This document shows, piece after piece, positions 7,019-16,076 of a DNA stretch of 64,000 nucleotides. Within the stretch, counting starts at the first letter, position 1. Every line of letters starts with the position of its first letter. Origin of the DNA: Pelagibius sp050330205 (GTDB lineage: Bacteria; Pseudomonadota; Alphaproteobacteria; Kiloniellales; Kiloniellaceae). The DNA is taken from contig JBHJOA010000014.1 of NCBI GenBank assembly GCA_050330205.1, positions 57,807 through 121,806 on the forward strand. The letters are read 5' to 3'. The translations under genes were made by a program, and so were the position numbers. The notes beneath the pieces were generated by a model. The model did no database searches. It saw only the letters and a list, made by a program, of their open reading frames with translations, and was not told the origin of the DNA.

Positions 7019-8388
7019 TGGGCTTCTATATCGAGGACTACCTGCCCCTCTTTATGTTCGCGGCGCTGGGGTTACTGCTGTTCACCGGCTACCCGGTGGC
7101 CTTCGTGCTCGGCGGGGTCGGCCTCGCCTTCGGATTCATCGGTATTTTCTTCGACGTCTTCAACTTCATCCAGTTCTTCAACCTGCTGCCGCGCATCTGG
7201 GGCGGCATCGCCGAGAGCCTGGTGCTGACCGCGATCCCGATGTTCATCTTCATGGGCACCATGCTGGAGCGCAGTGGCGTCGCCAACGACCTGCTGCACT
7301 GCCTGCAGGTGCTGCTGCGCCGCGTCCCCGGCGGCCTCGCCCTCTCGGTGACCATCATGGGCACCATCATGGCGGCGACCACGGGGATCATCGGCGCCTC
7401 GGTGGTGATGATGACCCTGCTGGCCCTGCCCGTCATGGTCCAGCGCAGCTACAACTTGCCGCTGGCGACGGGCACCATCGCCGCTTCCGGCACTCTCGGC
7501 ATCCTGATTCCGCCGTCGATCATGCTGGTCATCATGGCCGAGCTGCTGGCCCGCTCGGTCGGCAATCTCTTTGTCGCGGCGATCATTCCCGGCTTCATGC
7601 TGGCCGGCTTCTACATGCTCTATATCCTGGTGCTCTGCGGCTTCAAGCCCAAGCTGGCGCCGCCGCTGCCGGAGGACGAGGGCCCGGACAGCGGTCTCGG
7701 CCTCGCCCTGCTGGTGCTGAAATCCTTCATCCCACCACTGTTCCTGGTGTTCCTGGTGCTGGGCTCGATCCTGTTCGGCTGGGCGACGCCGACCGAGGCT
7801 GCGGGCGTCGGCGGTGCCGGGGCCATCTTCCTGGCGCTGATCAGAGGGCGGCTGAAGTTCTCGGTCCTCAAGGACGTGCTGGAGCGCTCGGCGCTGACCG
7901 GCGGCATGCTGTTCGGCATTTTCCTCGGCGCGACCTGCTTCTCCTACGTGTTCCGCGCCCTCGGCGGCGACGATATCGTCACCGACATGGTCGACAGCCT
8001 CGGGCTCGGTCCCTGGGGCCTGCTGCTCATCCTCATGGGGATCGTGTTCTTTCTCGGCTTCTTCTTCGATTGGATCGAGATCACCCTCATCGTCCTGCCG
8101 GTGTTCGCGCCGATCGTCGCCGCCCTCGACTTCGGCGACCACGTGATGCAGCGCGAAGTGGTCTACTGGTTCGCCATCCTGCTGGCGGTCAACCTGCAGA
8201 CGTCGTTCCTGACGCCGCCCTTCGGATTCGCGCTGTTCTATATGAAGGGAGTCGCTCCGCCGCAGGTGCGCATCCAGCAGATCTACAAGGGCATCATCCC
8301 CTTCGTGCTGCTGCAGCTGATAGGCCTCGGGCTCATCATGGCGTTCCCGGACATCGCCCTCTGGCTGCCCCGGGTGCTCCTGAACTAG
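7018..8388 (+). CDS. dctM: TRAP transporter large permease subunit, DctM family
   Basis: This 456-residue inner-membrane transporter has about 12 hydrophobic helices. Conserved blocks include AIPMFIFMGTMLERSGVAND, GIIGASVVMMTLLALPVM, GTIAASGTLGILIPPSIML and the C-terminal LQTSFLTPPFGFALFY. It should couple substrate uptake to a sodium gradient with DctQ and the receptor at 5221. ATG at 7018 overlaps the dctQ stop, and a GTG three bases earlier is an alternative. It is the last gene of the operon, followed by a strong hairpin. Confidence 0.92.
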   Translation: MGFYIEDYLPLFMFAALGLLLFTGYPVAFVLGGVGLAFGFIGIFFDVFNFIQFFNLLPRIWGGIAESLVLTAIPMFIFMGTMLERSGVANDLLHCLQVLLRRVPGGLALSVTIMGTIMAATTGIIGASVVMMTLLALPVMVQRSYNLPLATGTIAASGTLGILIPPSIMLVIMAELLARSVGNLFVAAIIPGFMLAGFYMLYILVLCGFKPKLAPPLPEDEGPDSGLGLALLVLKSFIPPLFLVFLVLGSILFGWATPTEAAGVGGAGAIFLALIRGRLKFSVLKDVLERSALTGGMLFGIFLGATCFSYVFRALGGDDIVTDMVDSLGLGPWGLLLILMGIVFFLGFFFDWIEITLIVLPVFAPIVAALDFGDHVMQREVVYWFAILLAVNLQTSFLTPPFGFALFYMKGVAPPQVRIQQIYKGIIPFVLLQLIGLGLIMAFPDIALWLPRVLLN

Positions 8389-8401
8389 CTCCAACAAGAA
8401 A

Positions 8402-8432
8402 AACGGCGCCGGCCTGCTTGGCCGGCGCCGTT
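8402..8432. terminator. Bidirectional terminator hairpin between dctM and the DUF2336 gene
   Basis: A perfect 13-bp stem, AACGGCGCCGGCC (8402-8414) with GGCCGGCGCCGTT (8420-8432), has a TGCTT loop. Read from the minus strand it is followed by TTTTTCTTG, so it works best for the DUF2336 gene. On the plus strand there is no U-run, but the stem still separates the convergent units. Confidence 0.75.
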
Positions 8433-8454
8433 GCGGCACTCCCCTACCGAAACT

Positions 8455-9579
8455 TTAGGCTGCGAGCTGTCGCAGCTTGTTCATCAGGTAGTCGATGTCG
8501 TCCTGGGTCATCTTCGAGGCCGGATCCTCGAACTGGGTCAGCAGGCGCTCGATGATACGGGCGACGAAGCGTTCGCGGTCATTGCGCCCGCCGTCGTAGC
8601 TCTCCTCCGCCAGGATCTGCGTGGCGGCCCGGACGGCGCCGAACAGGCGCTCGGGCATGCGCGCCTTCTCGTAGATGGAGCGCAGGCCCAGGTCACCGCC
8701 GTCGTGGATCAGCTTGCGGGCGTTCTTCAGCGGAACGCCGGCGAGGCGTGCCATGGCGGCCTCGAAGAAGGCCATGTCACCGACGCAGAGCGCGCGGATG
8801 ATCAGGGTCGGGGTCAGGCGCCCGTTGACATGGATCTGGAACACCAGCTCCTCGAGGTCGGCGCCGCTCGCGCCACGGCTCAATAGACTGACGGTCGCCC
8901 GCTCGCGCGTCTGCAGAATCAGATTGGCCGCCGCATCGGCCGGCAGGTCGTGCTTGCTGACCAGGTAGCTTTCCAGCTTCTTGGCCATCGCCGAGACCAG
9001 ATGCTCGGAAATGGTCGGCGGCAGGCTGGGCCGCCGGGCGATCGACTCGGCGACCGCTTCGCTGCTGTTGTAGTCGCTGAGCACACGATCCAGCGCGGCT
9101 TCAGTCAGCTCGGCGCCCTCGTTCGCCACCAGGCGGGCGACAGCGGTCTCGTTGCCGGTGTCGATCAAGGCGTCGGCAACGGCAATCGATACCTTGGTAC
9201 GCTGGGCGATGGCGACCTGCTTGGCGGCGGCATTTTCGCCGCGCACGATCTCGATGAGGTCGTCGTCGGTGAGCACCTCGGAGTACTTGAGGACCGGCAG
9301 CGAGACACTGTCGACGTCGCGTGCCAGGGCCACCGCCAGGTCATGCGGCAGGTCCGGCGTCGTCTTCAGGTTGGCGGCCAGGGCCTCGCGGACCAGCACC
9401 TCGGCGTTGGCGGCCAGCTTGCGGAAGATCTCTTCCGCCAGGCTGCGCTCCGCTTCGGTCATGCGCGGATACTTGCGATCGTACTGCGCCGCGATCTTTG
9501 CGGTCGTCTCGGCCCGAACATCCGGCGAGGGATCAGCCATCAGGCGGGCGACGTCTTGCTGGGAAAGGCTTCCTGTCAT
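8455..9579 (-). CDS. DUF2336 domain protein
   Basis: This 374-residue soluble protein is all helical with HEAT-like character. It begins LSQQDVARLMADPSPDVRAETTAKIA and continues with repeated helix pairs (KVSIAVADALIDTGNETAVARLVAN, RRPSLPPTISEHLV). This matches the alphaproteobacterial DUF2336 family, whose biochemical role is not established to my knowledge. ATG at 9579 was chosen because the conserved domain starts within five residues; the upstream extension is basic and unlike the family. It is monocistronic, ending at the 8402-8432 hairpin. Confidence 0.85.
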   Translation of the reverse strand: MTGSLSQQDVARLMADPSPDVRAETTAKIAAQYDRKYPRMTEAERSLAEEIFRKLAANAEVLVREALAANLKTTPDLPHDLAVALARDVDSVSLPVLKYSEVLTDDDLIEIVRGENAAAKQVAIAQRTKVSIAVADALIDTGNETAVARLVANEGAELTEAALDRVLSDYNSSEAVAESIARRPSLPPTISEHLVSAMAKKLESYLVSKHDLPADAAANLILQTRERATVSLLSRGASGADLEELVFQIHVNGRLTPTLIIRALCVGDMAFFEAAMARLAGVPLKNARKLIHDGGDLGLRSIYEKARMPERLFGAVRAATQILAEESYDGGRNDRERFVARIIERLLTQFEDPASKMTQDDIDYLMNKLRQLAA

Positions 9580-9741
9580 CTCTCTCTCGGTCAAGCCTCT
9601 ACGAACGCGAGAGCTCCGCAAGCCGTCATAGAGCCTGCCTTCTCGACGCCTCAAGGTGCCGATTATCGGAAGCTGGCGTTAATTCCTGCTTAAAATTCGG
9701 CCGCCTCGCGGCCCTGGCGGAGCCTGCTGCTTAATCTCAGG

Positions 9742-10536
9742 TTAACCCTGCCGGTCCGGGACGGCGCCGGGACCCTGCCCCTGCACCTTCAGCAGGGCCC
9801 GGGCCACGCCCTGGACCTGCCGTTCGACCGAGATATCGAGGAACGACGTCACCTCGAGGCCGCGGTCCTCGAATACGTCGCCCGCGGGTGCAAGGTTCCG
9901 CCAGGCCGCCACCTTGTGGTCCCGGGCCCGCAGCAGGTCGGCGATCTGCGGCTTGAAGAGAGCGATCATGCCGGTGATCCAGCGGTTCACCGGCCACGAC
10001 GGCTGTGCGTGGTCGATCCTGAAGACGTCGAGGAGGCGGATCACGTCCTCGGCCGCATACCACACCTCGCCGGTCACCCAGCGGTTCACGGTGAACAGGC
10101 GGAAAGGCAGGCCGCCGGGGGTCATGGCGATAGCCACCAGGTGGCTGAGCGCGTCGTTGGGGTCCTCCGGCGCCACGTAGCCGGGCACCTCGGCCGGGTG
10201 GATTCCCGGCGGCATGCCCCTGGGGCGCACAAAGGTATGGAAATGACCGTGCTCGCCCTCGAAGCGCTGGTCGGCCGCATGGGCATGGTAGTAGTACTGG
10301 CCGGCGGTCTCGTGGTCGTAGACGTCGCCCGGCGGGTAGTGGTCCCACTCGTAGAAGGTGCCGTTGTGCTTAAGCAATTCGCCGACAATATTGTCGCCGG
10401 TTTTGGTCAGGACCCGGTGGACCTCCATGACCTCGGCACCGGCGGCGGCCATGGCCTCCAGCGCCGCCGAAGGCAGGCTCTCCAGCGACAGGTCCGCGTC
10501 CAGCGCGGCATCCCTGATCTTGGCTTCGCTTCTCAT
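9742..10536 (-). CDS. Conserved hypothetical protein with a His-rich segment
   Basis: This 264-residue soluble protein has no signal peptide. A striking block, YYYHAHAADQRFEGEHGHFH, sits near residues 81-100 and looks able to bind metal. It is followed by a hydrophobic segment (LSHLVAIAMTPGGLPFRLFTVNRWVTGE). I believe it may belong to the recently named DUF6969 group, but this is from memory and unverified. Function unknown. It stands alone between the DUF2336 gene and the TRAP-linked stress protein. Confidence 0.7.
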   Translation of the reverse strand: MRSEAKIRDAALDADLSLESLPSAALEAMAAAGAEVMEVHRVLTKTGDNIVGELLKHNGTFYEWDHYPPGDVYDHETAGQYYYHAHAADQRFEGEHGHFHTFVRPRGMPPGIHPAEVPGYVAPEDPNDALSHLVAIAMTPGGLPFRLFTVNRWVTGEVWYAAEDVIRLLDVFRIDHAQPSWPVNRWITGMIALFKPQIADLLRARDHKVAAWRNLAPAGDVFEDRGLEVTSFLDISVERQVQGVARALLKVQGQGPGAVPDRQG

Positions 10537-10717
10537 GGTTCCGCTAACCTAGGAAGTCCCTCCGCGGCTTGCCAGCTCCGCGACCATCACCTTGGTGTGA
10601 CCCGGACGGCAGATATAGGACTAGCCGCAAACCGGTGAGGATACACTTAAGTTCCGCGCCGGTACCTCTTGCGCCGCCGCCGGGCGTGCCTCTCTGTGGA
10701 AAGTAGGGGCCGCGCCC

Positions 10718-11146
10718 TCAGCCGCGCACCACCAGGACCGAGCAGGGCGCGAAGCGCACCACCCTCGAAGCCGTGGAGCCGAGAAGATAGTCCTCGGTCC
10801 CCGGCTGGTGCGATCCGATGACGATGAGATCGGCACGGAGCTTCTTCGCGGCGGCCAGGATCTCGTCGTAGGAGCGGCCGTGGGCCACGTGGGTCTCGAC
10901 CGCGAGGCCGCCGGGCAGGTGCTCCTTGGCGAAGGCCGAGCAGCGTTCCCGGGCCTCCGCCAGGGCCTTGCCTTCGAAGTCCTTCGGAAAGTAGGTGCCC
11001 ACGATCGACATGCCGAAGCTCGGCACCACCGTCACCAGGTGCAGCGTCGAGTCGAATTTCTGGGCGTACTCCACCGCCGTGGGCAACGCCTTGGTCCAGG
11101 AGCCCTCGTGCACCAGATCGAGCGCCAAAAGGATGTTCTTGTACAT
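10718..11146 (-). CDS. Universal stress protein linked to a TRAP permease (TeaD-like)
   Basis: This 142-residue UspA-fold protein starts MYKNILLALDLVHEGS. It ends with an ATP-loop variant GSHQPGTEDYLLGST, followed by ASRVVRFAPCSVLVVR. The loop has SHQP where classic Usp proteins have GxxG, as in the TRAP-associated TeaD of Halomonas. TeaD binds ATP and lowers ectoine uptake, so a regulatory role in this TAXI system is likely. ATG at 11146 lies one base after the permease stop, with GGGGGGAAGG as the ribosome site inside the permease end. Confidence 0.9.
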   Translation of the reverse strand: MYKNILLALDLVHEGSWTKALPTAVEYAQKFDSTLHLVTVVPSFGMSIVGTYFPKDFEGKALAEARERCSAFAKEHLPGGLAVETHVAHGRSYDEILAAAKKLRADLIVIGSHQPGTEDYLLGSTASRVVRFAPCSVLVVRG

Positions 11147-11147
11147 C

Positions 11148-13961
11148 TTACCTTCCCCCCATCGATCCGGCGGAGGCCGGCGCCCCAACCGACTCCCGGG
11201 CACCGCGCCGGCGCTGGACCATGGCAATCAGCACCAGCAGGACAACCGCCGGAATCCACATCAGTTCCTTCGGCGGCTGGTCCGTAGGCACCCCGACCTC
11301 CACGATCTTCTGGTCGAAGTCGAAGCCGGCGGCGGCGGCACGCGAATTGAAATCCGTGCCGTCGACGATGACCTCGCCGCCTTCCTCGAAGATCAGCAGG
11401 CCGAAGGCTTCGAGACGCTCTTCGCCGGAGTCGCCCTCGAGCACGGGGATCAGCGCGACGAAGCTGATCGGGTCGCCGAATTCGTTGAGACCGTCGATGC
11501 GCACCCGCAGTTCCCGGCCGACCTCGGCCGCACCCAGCGACTCCACCAGCGTGGTGGGCTCCTGCCAGTCTTGCGGTGCGACGATGAGGTCCATCCAGAA
11601 CCCGGGCCGGAACAGCGTGAAGGCCACCAGCAGCAGGGCGATGGTCTCGTAGATGCGCGAACGCGCGAGGAAGTATCCCTGCATGGCCGCCGTGAACACC
11701 AGCATGGCTGCCGTGGCTATGATGAAGACGACGACCGCCTGCGCCAGGGTCACGTCCATCAGCAGAAGCTGGGTGTTGAAGATGAAGAGGAACGGCAGCA
11801 GGGCCGTGCGCAGCGAATAGAAGAAGGCGACGAAACCGGTCCTGATCGGGTCTCCGCCGGAGACCGCCGCCGCCGCGAATGAGGCAAGGCCGACCGGCGG
11901 CGTCACGTCCGCCATGATGCCGAAGTAGAAGACGAAGAGGTGCACGGCGATCAAAGGCACGATAAGGCCGTTCTGCTGGCCCAGGACGACGATGACCGGG
12001 GCCAGCAGCGACGACACGACGATGTAGTTGGCAGTGGTCGGCAGGCCCATGCCGAGGATCAGGCTGAGAACCGCCGTCAGCAGCAGAATGAGCATGATGT
12101 TGCCCATCGAGAGGATCTCGACCAGGTCCGCCAGCACCAGGCCGACACCGGTCTGCGAGACCGCGCCGACGATGATGCCGGCGGTCGCCGTGGCGATGCC
12201 GATGCCGATCATGTTGCGGGCGCCGGCGATCATCGCGCGGACGAACTCCATGACGCCCCTTTGCAGGGTGCCGCTCAGGCGCTCGCGGCGGAAGAAGGCG
12301 AACAGCCAGCGCTGGGTCAGCAGGATGAAGATCATGAAGGCGACGGCCCAGAAGGCCGCCAGGCTCGGCGACAGCCGCTCCACCATCAGGCACCAGATCA
12401 GCAGCAGCACCGGCAGCAGGAAATGCAGGCCGGACTTGATGGTCGGGCCGGGCAGCGGGAGCTTGACGACGGGCGCATTGGGGTCGTCCATCTCGAGGTC
12501 GGGATAGCGCGCGCAGAACCAGATGAGACCGATGTAGACGACCAGCACCAGCAGCGCCACCGCATAGGGCGTCGACGGGCCGGCGACGCTGCGCAACAGG
12601 TCGATGAGGAAGAAGGTACCGAAGGCGAGGATCACGATATTGCCCAACACCAGCATACCCACGGAGAGGGCGTGCTTGCGCACCTCCCCCTCGGTGGTGC
12701 GCACGAAGCCGAAGTAGACGACGGCCTGCACCACCAGGGCAAGCAGGACGAAGCCCAGGCGCGCCGCGCTCGATTCGAGCGCCAGCCAGAGCTCGGCAAT
12801 GGCGTAGAGGCCGGTGGCAATGCCGGTCAGCACCGCGATGGTCGCCAGCGGCGACAGCAGCGCCCACTTGCCCGGCTTCGCCTTGGCGGAGCGCGGCAGC
12901 ATCGGCATGTTCTGCTTCACCGCCTCCAGGTGGACGATGTAGACCAGCGCGATATAGCTGATCACCGCCGGCAGGAAGGCGTGCCGGACCACGTCGACAT
13001 AGGGAGTGTCCGTGTACTCCACCATCAGGAAGGCGGCGGCGCCCATCACCGGCGGCATGATCTGGCCGTTCACCGAGGAAGCCACTTCGACGGCACCGGA
13101 TTTCTCCGCCGAGAAGCCGACCCGTTTCATCATTGGAATCGTGAAAGTGCCGGTGGTCACCACGTTGGCGATGGAGGAGCCGGAGATGAGGCCGGTCGAG
13201 GCCGACGCGACGACGGCCGCCTTTGCCGGTCCGCCGCGCAGGTGCCCCATCAGCGCGAAGGCGACCTTGATGAAGTAGTTGCCGGCGCCGGCACCGTCCA
13301 GCAGCGCGCCGAACAGCACGAAGAGGAACACCATGTCGGTCGACACCCCGAGCGCGATGCCGAAAACGCCGGAGGTCGAGATCCACTGGTGATAGGCCAC
13401 CGATTGGAAACTGGTGCCCTTCCAGGCCAGGATGCCCGGCGCATAGGGGCCCAGAAAGGTATAGATCAGGAAGATGATGGCGATGATCATCAGCGGCGGA
13501 CCGAGCGCCCGGCGGGTGGCCTCCAGCAGCAGCACCATGCCGATGCAGGCAATCACGATATCCTGGGTGATCAGGTTGTTGGGGCGCTGCGACAGCTCGC
13601 TATAGAAGAGGAAGAGATAGCCTGAGGAGAAGGCCGCGACCGCGGCGACGACCCAGTCCTGGATCGGGATGTATCTGCGCGGCGAACGCTTCAGCGCAGG
13701 AAACATCAGGTAGCCGAGGAACATCGCGAAGCTCAGGTGGATCGAGCGCGCCTCGGTCGAATTGAAGACGCCGATCCCGACCTGATAGGGGATCGGCGAG
13801 GCGTACCAAAGCTGAAAGCACGACCAGGCGAAGGCGACGGCACCGAGGAACAGGCCGACCGTCTTGTTGTCCGGTGCCCGCCCCCCGGTGTCCACCGTAG
13901 CGACGAGATCGTCGAGTTCCTCCCGGGAAGCGCTCGAACGCCCCTGATTCTGATCGCTCAT
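11148..13961 (-). CDS. TRAP transporter permease, fused 4TM/12TM (TAXI type)
   Basis: This 937-residue protein combines the small and large TRAP subunits. The N-terminal helices (about residues 35-190) contain the DctQ-like part. The DctM-like core includes TGLISGSSIANVVTTGTFTIP, SSVNGQIMPPVMGAAAFLMVEYT and ILGMGLPTTANYIVVSSLLAPV. The C-terminal 130 residues form a mostly soluble DUF3394-like domain (AEVGRELRVRIDGLNEFGDP) ending in a last helix. It pairs with the TAXI receptor at 14113-15093. ATG at 13961 (MSDQNQGRSS) was preferred over an upstream in-frame start because the upstream residues overlap the intercistronic hairpin. Confidence 0.93.
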   Translation of the reverse strand: MSDQNQGRSSASREELDDLVATVDTGGRAPDNKTVGLFLGAVAFAWSCFQLWYASPIPYQVGIGVFNSTEARSIHLSFAMFLGYLMFPALKRSPRRYIPIQDWVVAAVAAFSSGYLFLFYSELSQRPNNLITQDIVIACIGMVLLLEATRRALGPPLMIIAIIFLIYTFLGPYAPGILAWKGTSFQSVAYHQWISTSGVFGIALGVSTDMVFLFVLFGALLDGAGAGNYFIKVAFALMGHLRGGPAKAAVVASASTGLISGSSIANVVTTGTFTIPMMKRVGFSAEKSGAVEVASSVNGQIMPPVMGAAAFLMVEYTDTPYVDVVRHAFLPAVISYIALVYIVHLEAVKQNMPMLPRSAKAKPGKWALLSPLATIAVLTGIATGLYAIAELWLALESSAARLGFVLLALVVQAVVYFGFVRTTEGEVRKHALSVGMLVLGNIVILAFGTFFLIDLLRSVAGPSTPYAVALLVLVVYIGLIWFCARYPDLEMDDPNAPVVKLPLPGPTIKSGLHFLLPVLLLIWCLMVERLSPSLAAFWAVAFMIFILLTQRWLFAFFRRERLSGTLQRGVMEFVRAMIAGARNMIGIGIATATAGIIVGAVSQTGVGLVLADLVEILSMGNIMLILLLTAVLSLILGMGLPTTANYIVVSSLLAPVIVVLGQQNGLIVPLIAVHLFVFYFGIMADVTPPVGLASFAAAAVSGGDPIRTGFVAFFYSLRTALLPFLFIFNTQLLLMDVTLAQAVVVFIIATAAMLVFTAAMQGYFLARSRIYETIALLLVAFTLFRPGFWMDLIVAPQDWQEPTTLVESLGAAEVGRELRVRIDGLNEFGDPISFVALIPVLEGDSGEERLEAFGLLIFEEGGEVIVDGTDFNSRAAAAGFDFDQKIVEVGVPTDQPPKELMWIPAVVLLVLIAMVQRRRGARESVGAPASAGSMGGR

Positions 13962-14078
13962 GTCTGTGCTTTCCCCTGTCCCCCAAACCGCGGCGGCGCG
14001 TTGGCCTTGCGGGTCACATCTCGAGAGGATGCCGGCGGACCGCCGCACTCCGACCCGGCCCGCCGCAAAGAAAGGAAG

Positions 14079-14104
14079 GGGGCGGCCCCCGAAGGCGCCG
14101 CCCC
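14079..14104 (-). terminator. Intercistronic hairpin between TAXI receptor and permease genes
   Basis: Minus strand: GGGGCGGC (14104-14097) pairs with GCCGCCCC (14086-14079) around a loop containing TTCG, followed by the pyrimidine-rich CTTCCTTTCTTTG. It sits just after the receptor stop in a 151-bp gap. As at 6330-6352, it should let more receptor than permease be made. Confidence 0.55.
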
Positions 14105-14112
14105 GCTCCGGC

Positions 14113-15093
14113 CTACATCAAGCCGGCTTCCTTGTAGTACCTCACCGCACCGGGGTGCAGCGGCGCGGAGATGTTGTTGGTGATCATCTGCTCCTTCTCC
14201 AGGTTGGCGAAGGCCGGGTGCAGACGGCGGAAGCGGTCGAAGTTCTCGAACACCGCCTTGACGATCTGATAGACGGTTTCATCGGAGGTATTCGTCGAGG
14301 AGACGAAGGTGGCGCCGACACCGAACACGGTCACGTCCTCGTCAAGACCCTTGTACATCCCCGCGGGGATGGTCGCGTAGGCGTAGTAGGGATTGTCCTC
14401 GACCAGCTTGTCGATGGTGGGGTTCTTCACCGTCGCGAAGGTAACGTCGCAGGTGGTGGCCGCTTCCTCGATCGAGCCGGCCGGGTGTCCGACGGTGAAC
14501 ACGAAGGCATCGATCTTGTTGTCGCAGAGCGCGGCGGCCTGCTCTGCCGACTGCAGTTCGGAGGCGAGCGCGAAGTCCGACCTTGTCCAGCCCATCCGAT
14601 CCATCACGACTTCCATGGTGCCGCGCTGGCCGGAACCGGGGTTGCCGATATTGACGCGCTTACCCTTCAGGTCGTCGAAGGTCTTGATCCCCGATTCGGC
14701 GCGCGCCACCACGGTGAACGGCTCCGGATGCACGGAGAACACCGCGCGCAGTTCCTCGAACTTGCCCTGCGGGAAGGTATCCGGCGCGGTGCCGTTAAAG
14801 GCGTGATACTGCCAGTCGGACTGGGCGACGCCGAAGTCGAGATCGCCGTTGCGGATGCCGTTGAGGTTGTCCACGGAACCACCGGTGGTGTGGGTGCACT
14901 TGATGTTGTGCGAGGCGGAGTCGCGGTTCACCAGGCGGCAGACGGCGCCGCCGACCTGGTAATAGACGCCGGTCTGACCGCCGGTGCCGATGGTGATGAA
15001 GGTTTCCTGCGCCTGAGCGACGACCGCGCTGCCGGCCATGAGCGCCGCGACCGACAAGCCGAGTGCAGCGGATTTAACGTCTATGAGTTTCAT
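14113..15093 (-). CDS. TAXI-family TRAP solute receptor
   Basis: This 326-residue secreted protein has a clear signal peptide (residues 1-29, ending AQAQE). It has the TAXI block FITIGTGGQTGVYYQVGGAVCRLVN and GKRVNIGNPGSGQRGTMEVV. Two Cys pairs (around CRLVN/IKCTH and LCDNK/TTCDV) could form disulfides. GGGAG precedes ATG 15093. First gene of the receptor-permease-Usp operon. Substrate not determinable; glutamate or 2-oxoglutarate are known for the family. It is only distantly similar to the TAXI receptor at 3962. Confidence 0.93.
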   Translation of the reverse strand: MKLIDVKSAALGLSVAALMAGSAVVAQAQETFITIGTGGQTGVYYQVGGAVCRLVNRDSASHNIKCTHTTGGSVDNLNGIRNGDLDFGVAQSDWQYHAFNGTAPDTFPQGKFEELRAVFSVHPEPFTVVARAESGIKTFDDLKGKRVNIGNPGSGQRGTMEVVMDRMGWTRSDFALASELQSAEQAAALCDNKIDAFVFTVGHPAGSIEEAATTCDVTFATVKNPTIDKLVEDNPYYAYATIPAGMYKGLDEDVTVFGVGATFVSSTNTSDETVYQIVKAVFENFDRFRRLHPAFANLEKEQMITNNISAPLHPGAVRYYKEAGLM

Positions 15094-15498
15094 GGGTTGT
15101 TCACTCCCAAACCTTACGCTGTGAATAGAATTGGCGTGGCGCGCGCCGTCACGGCAACACGCCGCTCTCCCCCAGAATCGAGGTCGTTGGTCAGGCCCTG
15201 GAAATCCCGTCGACGGCCAGGCCCGGGGCGATGAGAACGGACAGCCGGCAAAGGCGGCCCGTCATGCCGTGAAGGCTCGGCGTGCAAAGCGAGGCTTGTC
15301 AGAACGCAATTCCCTGTGCCTTTGGCTCGGTGATTAGACCACCGTTATTTTTCAGCCTATTGAACACTTCTCTTTGGCAGAATGTCCACCCCCGTTGTTC
15401 CGGCTCCGGCAACCAGCACGCTACAGCTCCGGTGGCGGCCGAAGGTCGCACCGCCGGCGCTGGAACCGGCGGAAAATCTGCTCTATGGTCCGCGCACC
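15094..15498. other. Intergenic region between divergent TAXI operon and DUF2946 gene
   Basis: 405 bp with no gene I can support. The middle (15290-15390) is relatively AT-rich and should hold the divergent promoters, but no clean -35/-10 pair is evident. A 7-bp stem, CCGCCGG (15451-15457) with CCGGCGG (15466-15472), lies 26 nt before the DUF2946 start. An upstream in-frame ATG at 15382 would add 39 residues with no signal-peptide character and was not used. Confidence 0.6.
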
Positions 15499-15933
15499 AT
15501 GCTGAAGCGACCCAAGAGGCTCCGGATTCTGCGCCTTGCCGCCAGCGCCCTCGCGGCCTTCGGCCTGCTCGGCCACGGTCTCGCCATGCTGCTGGTCGCT
15601 GTTCTGGCCCAGACGCCGGCAGCCGCGGCGCAAGGCGGCATCCAGGGCTTCGGCGAGATCTGCCGGGCCAATAGCGCGGATCTCCTGGCCGGGCGGCAAG
15701 CGCCCTCGCCCGATCGCCCGCACGACCATGACGGCGACCATCAGGGCGGGCACCTCAAGGGCTGCCCGGTCTGCACGGCCTTCGCGCAGAGCGGTGCGGC
15801 CGACCTGCCCCATGCCCTAGTCCTGCCGTTGGGCAACCGCGGCCGGATGCTGCTGCCGACGGCAACAGAGTTGCCGCCCGCCGACAGCGGTTGGGAACGG
15901 CCTCGGACCAGGGCTCCGCCGGCCGCGGCGTGA
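15499..15933 (+). CDS. DUF2946-like protein with a CPVC motif
   Basis: This 144-residue protein has a basic N-terminus, one hydrophobic segment (about 12-40, LAASALAAFGLLGHGLAMLL), then EICRANS and the metal-binding-looking stretch HDHDGDHQGGHLKGCPVC. The pattern of an early Cys followed by CPxC matches DUF2946 proteins, which often sit beside copper-handling genes. Here the next gene is a PCu(A)C chaperone 143 bp downstream. A periplasmic role in copper or other metal binding is inferred. The Pro/Arg-rich C-terminus is probably disordered. Confidence 0.7.
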   Translation: MLKRPKRLRILRLAASALAAFGLLGHGLAMLLVAVLAQTPAAAAQGGIQGFGEICRANSADLLAGRQAPSPDRPHDHDGDHQGGHLKGCPVCTAFAQSGAADLPHALVLPLGNRGRMLLPTATELPPADSGWERPRTRAPPAAA

Positions 15934-16076
15934 CCCCCTGCCGACCGCAGGGGTCCGGCGTCGCGTCGGCCCTGTCGGCACCGCAAGCAGACCGCAATTC
16001 CTTGATCCACGGGCATTCCAGCGCCTCCGTCAAAATCGGCCGGGCGCGATCCCGCGATCCGACCAGGAACAGACTC

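Noticed and set aside
7072..8439. 455-codon open frame on the minus strand over dctM
   Set aside because: Gln/His/Glu-rich shadow opposite a clear membrane protein gene.
11032..13386. 784-codon open frame on the minus strand
   Set aside because: Lies in another frame of the TRAP fused permease gene and reads as Arg/Gly/His-rich low complexity, a codon-bias shadow in G+C-rich DNA.
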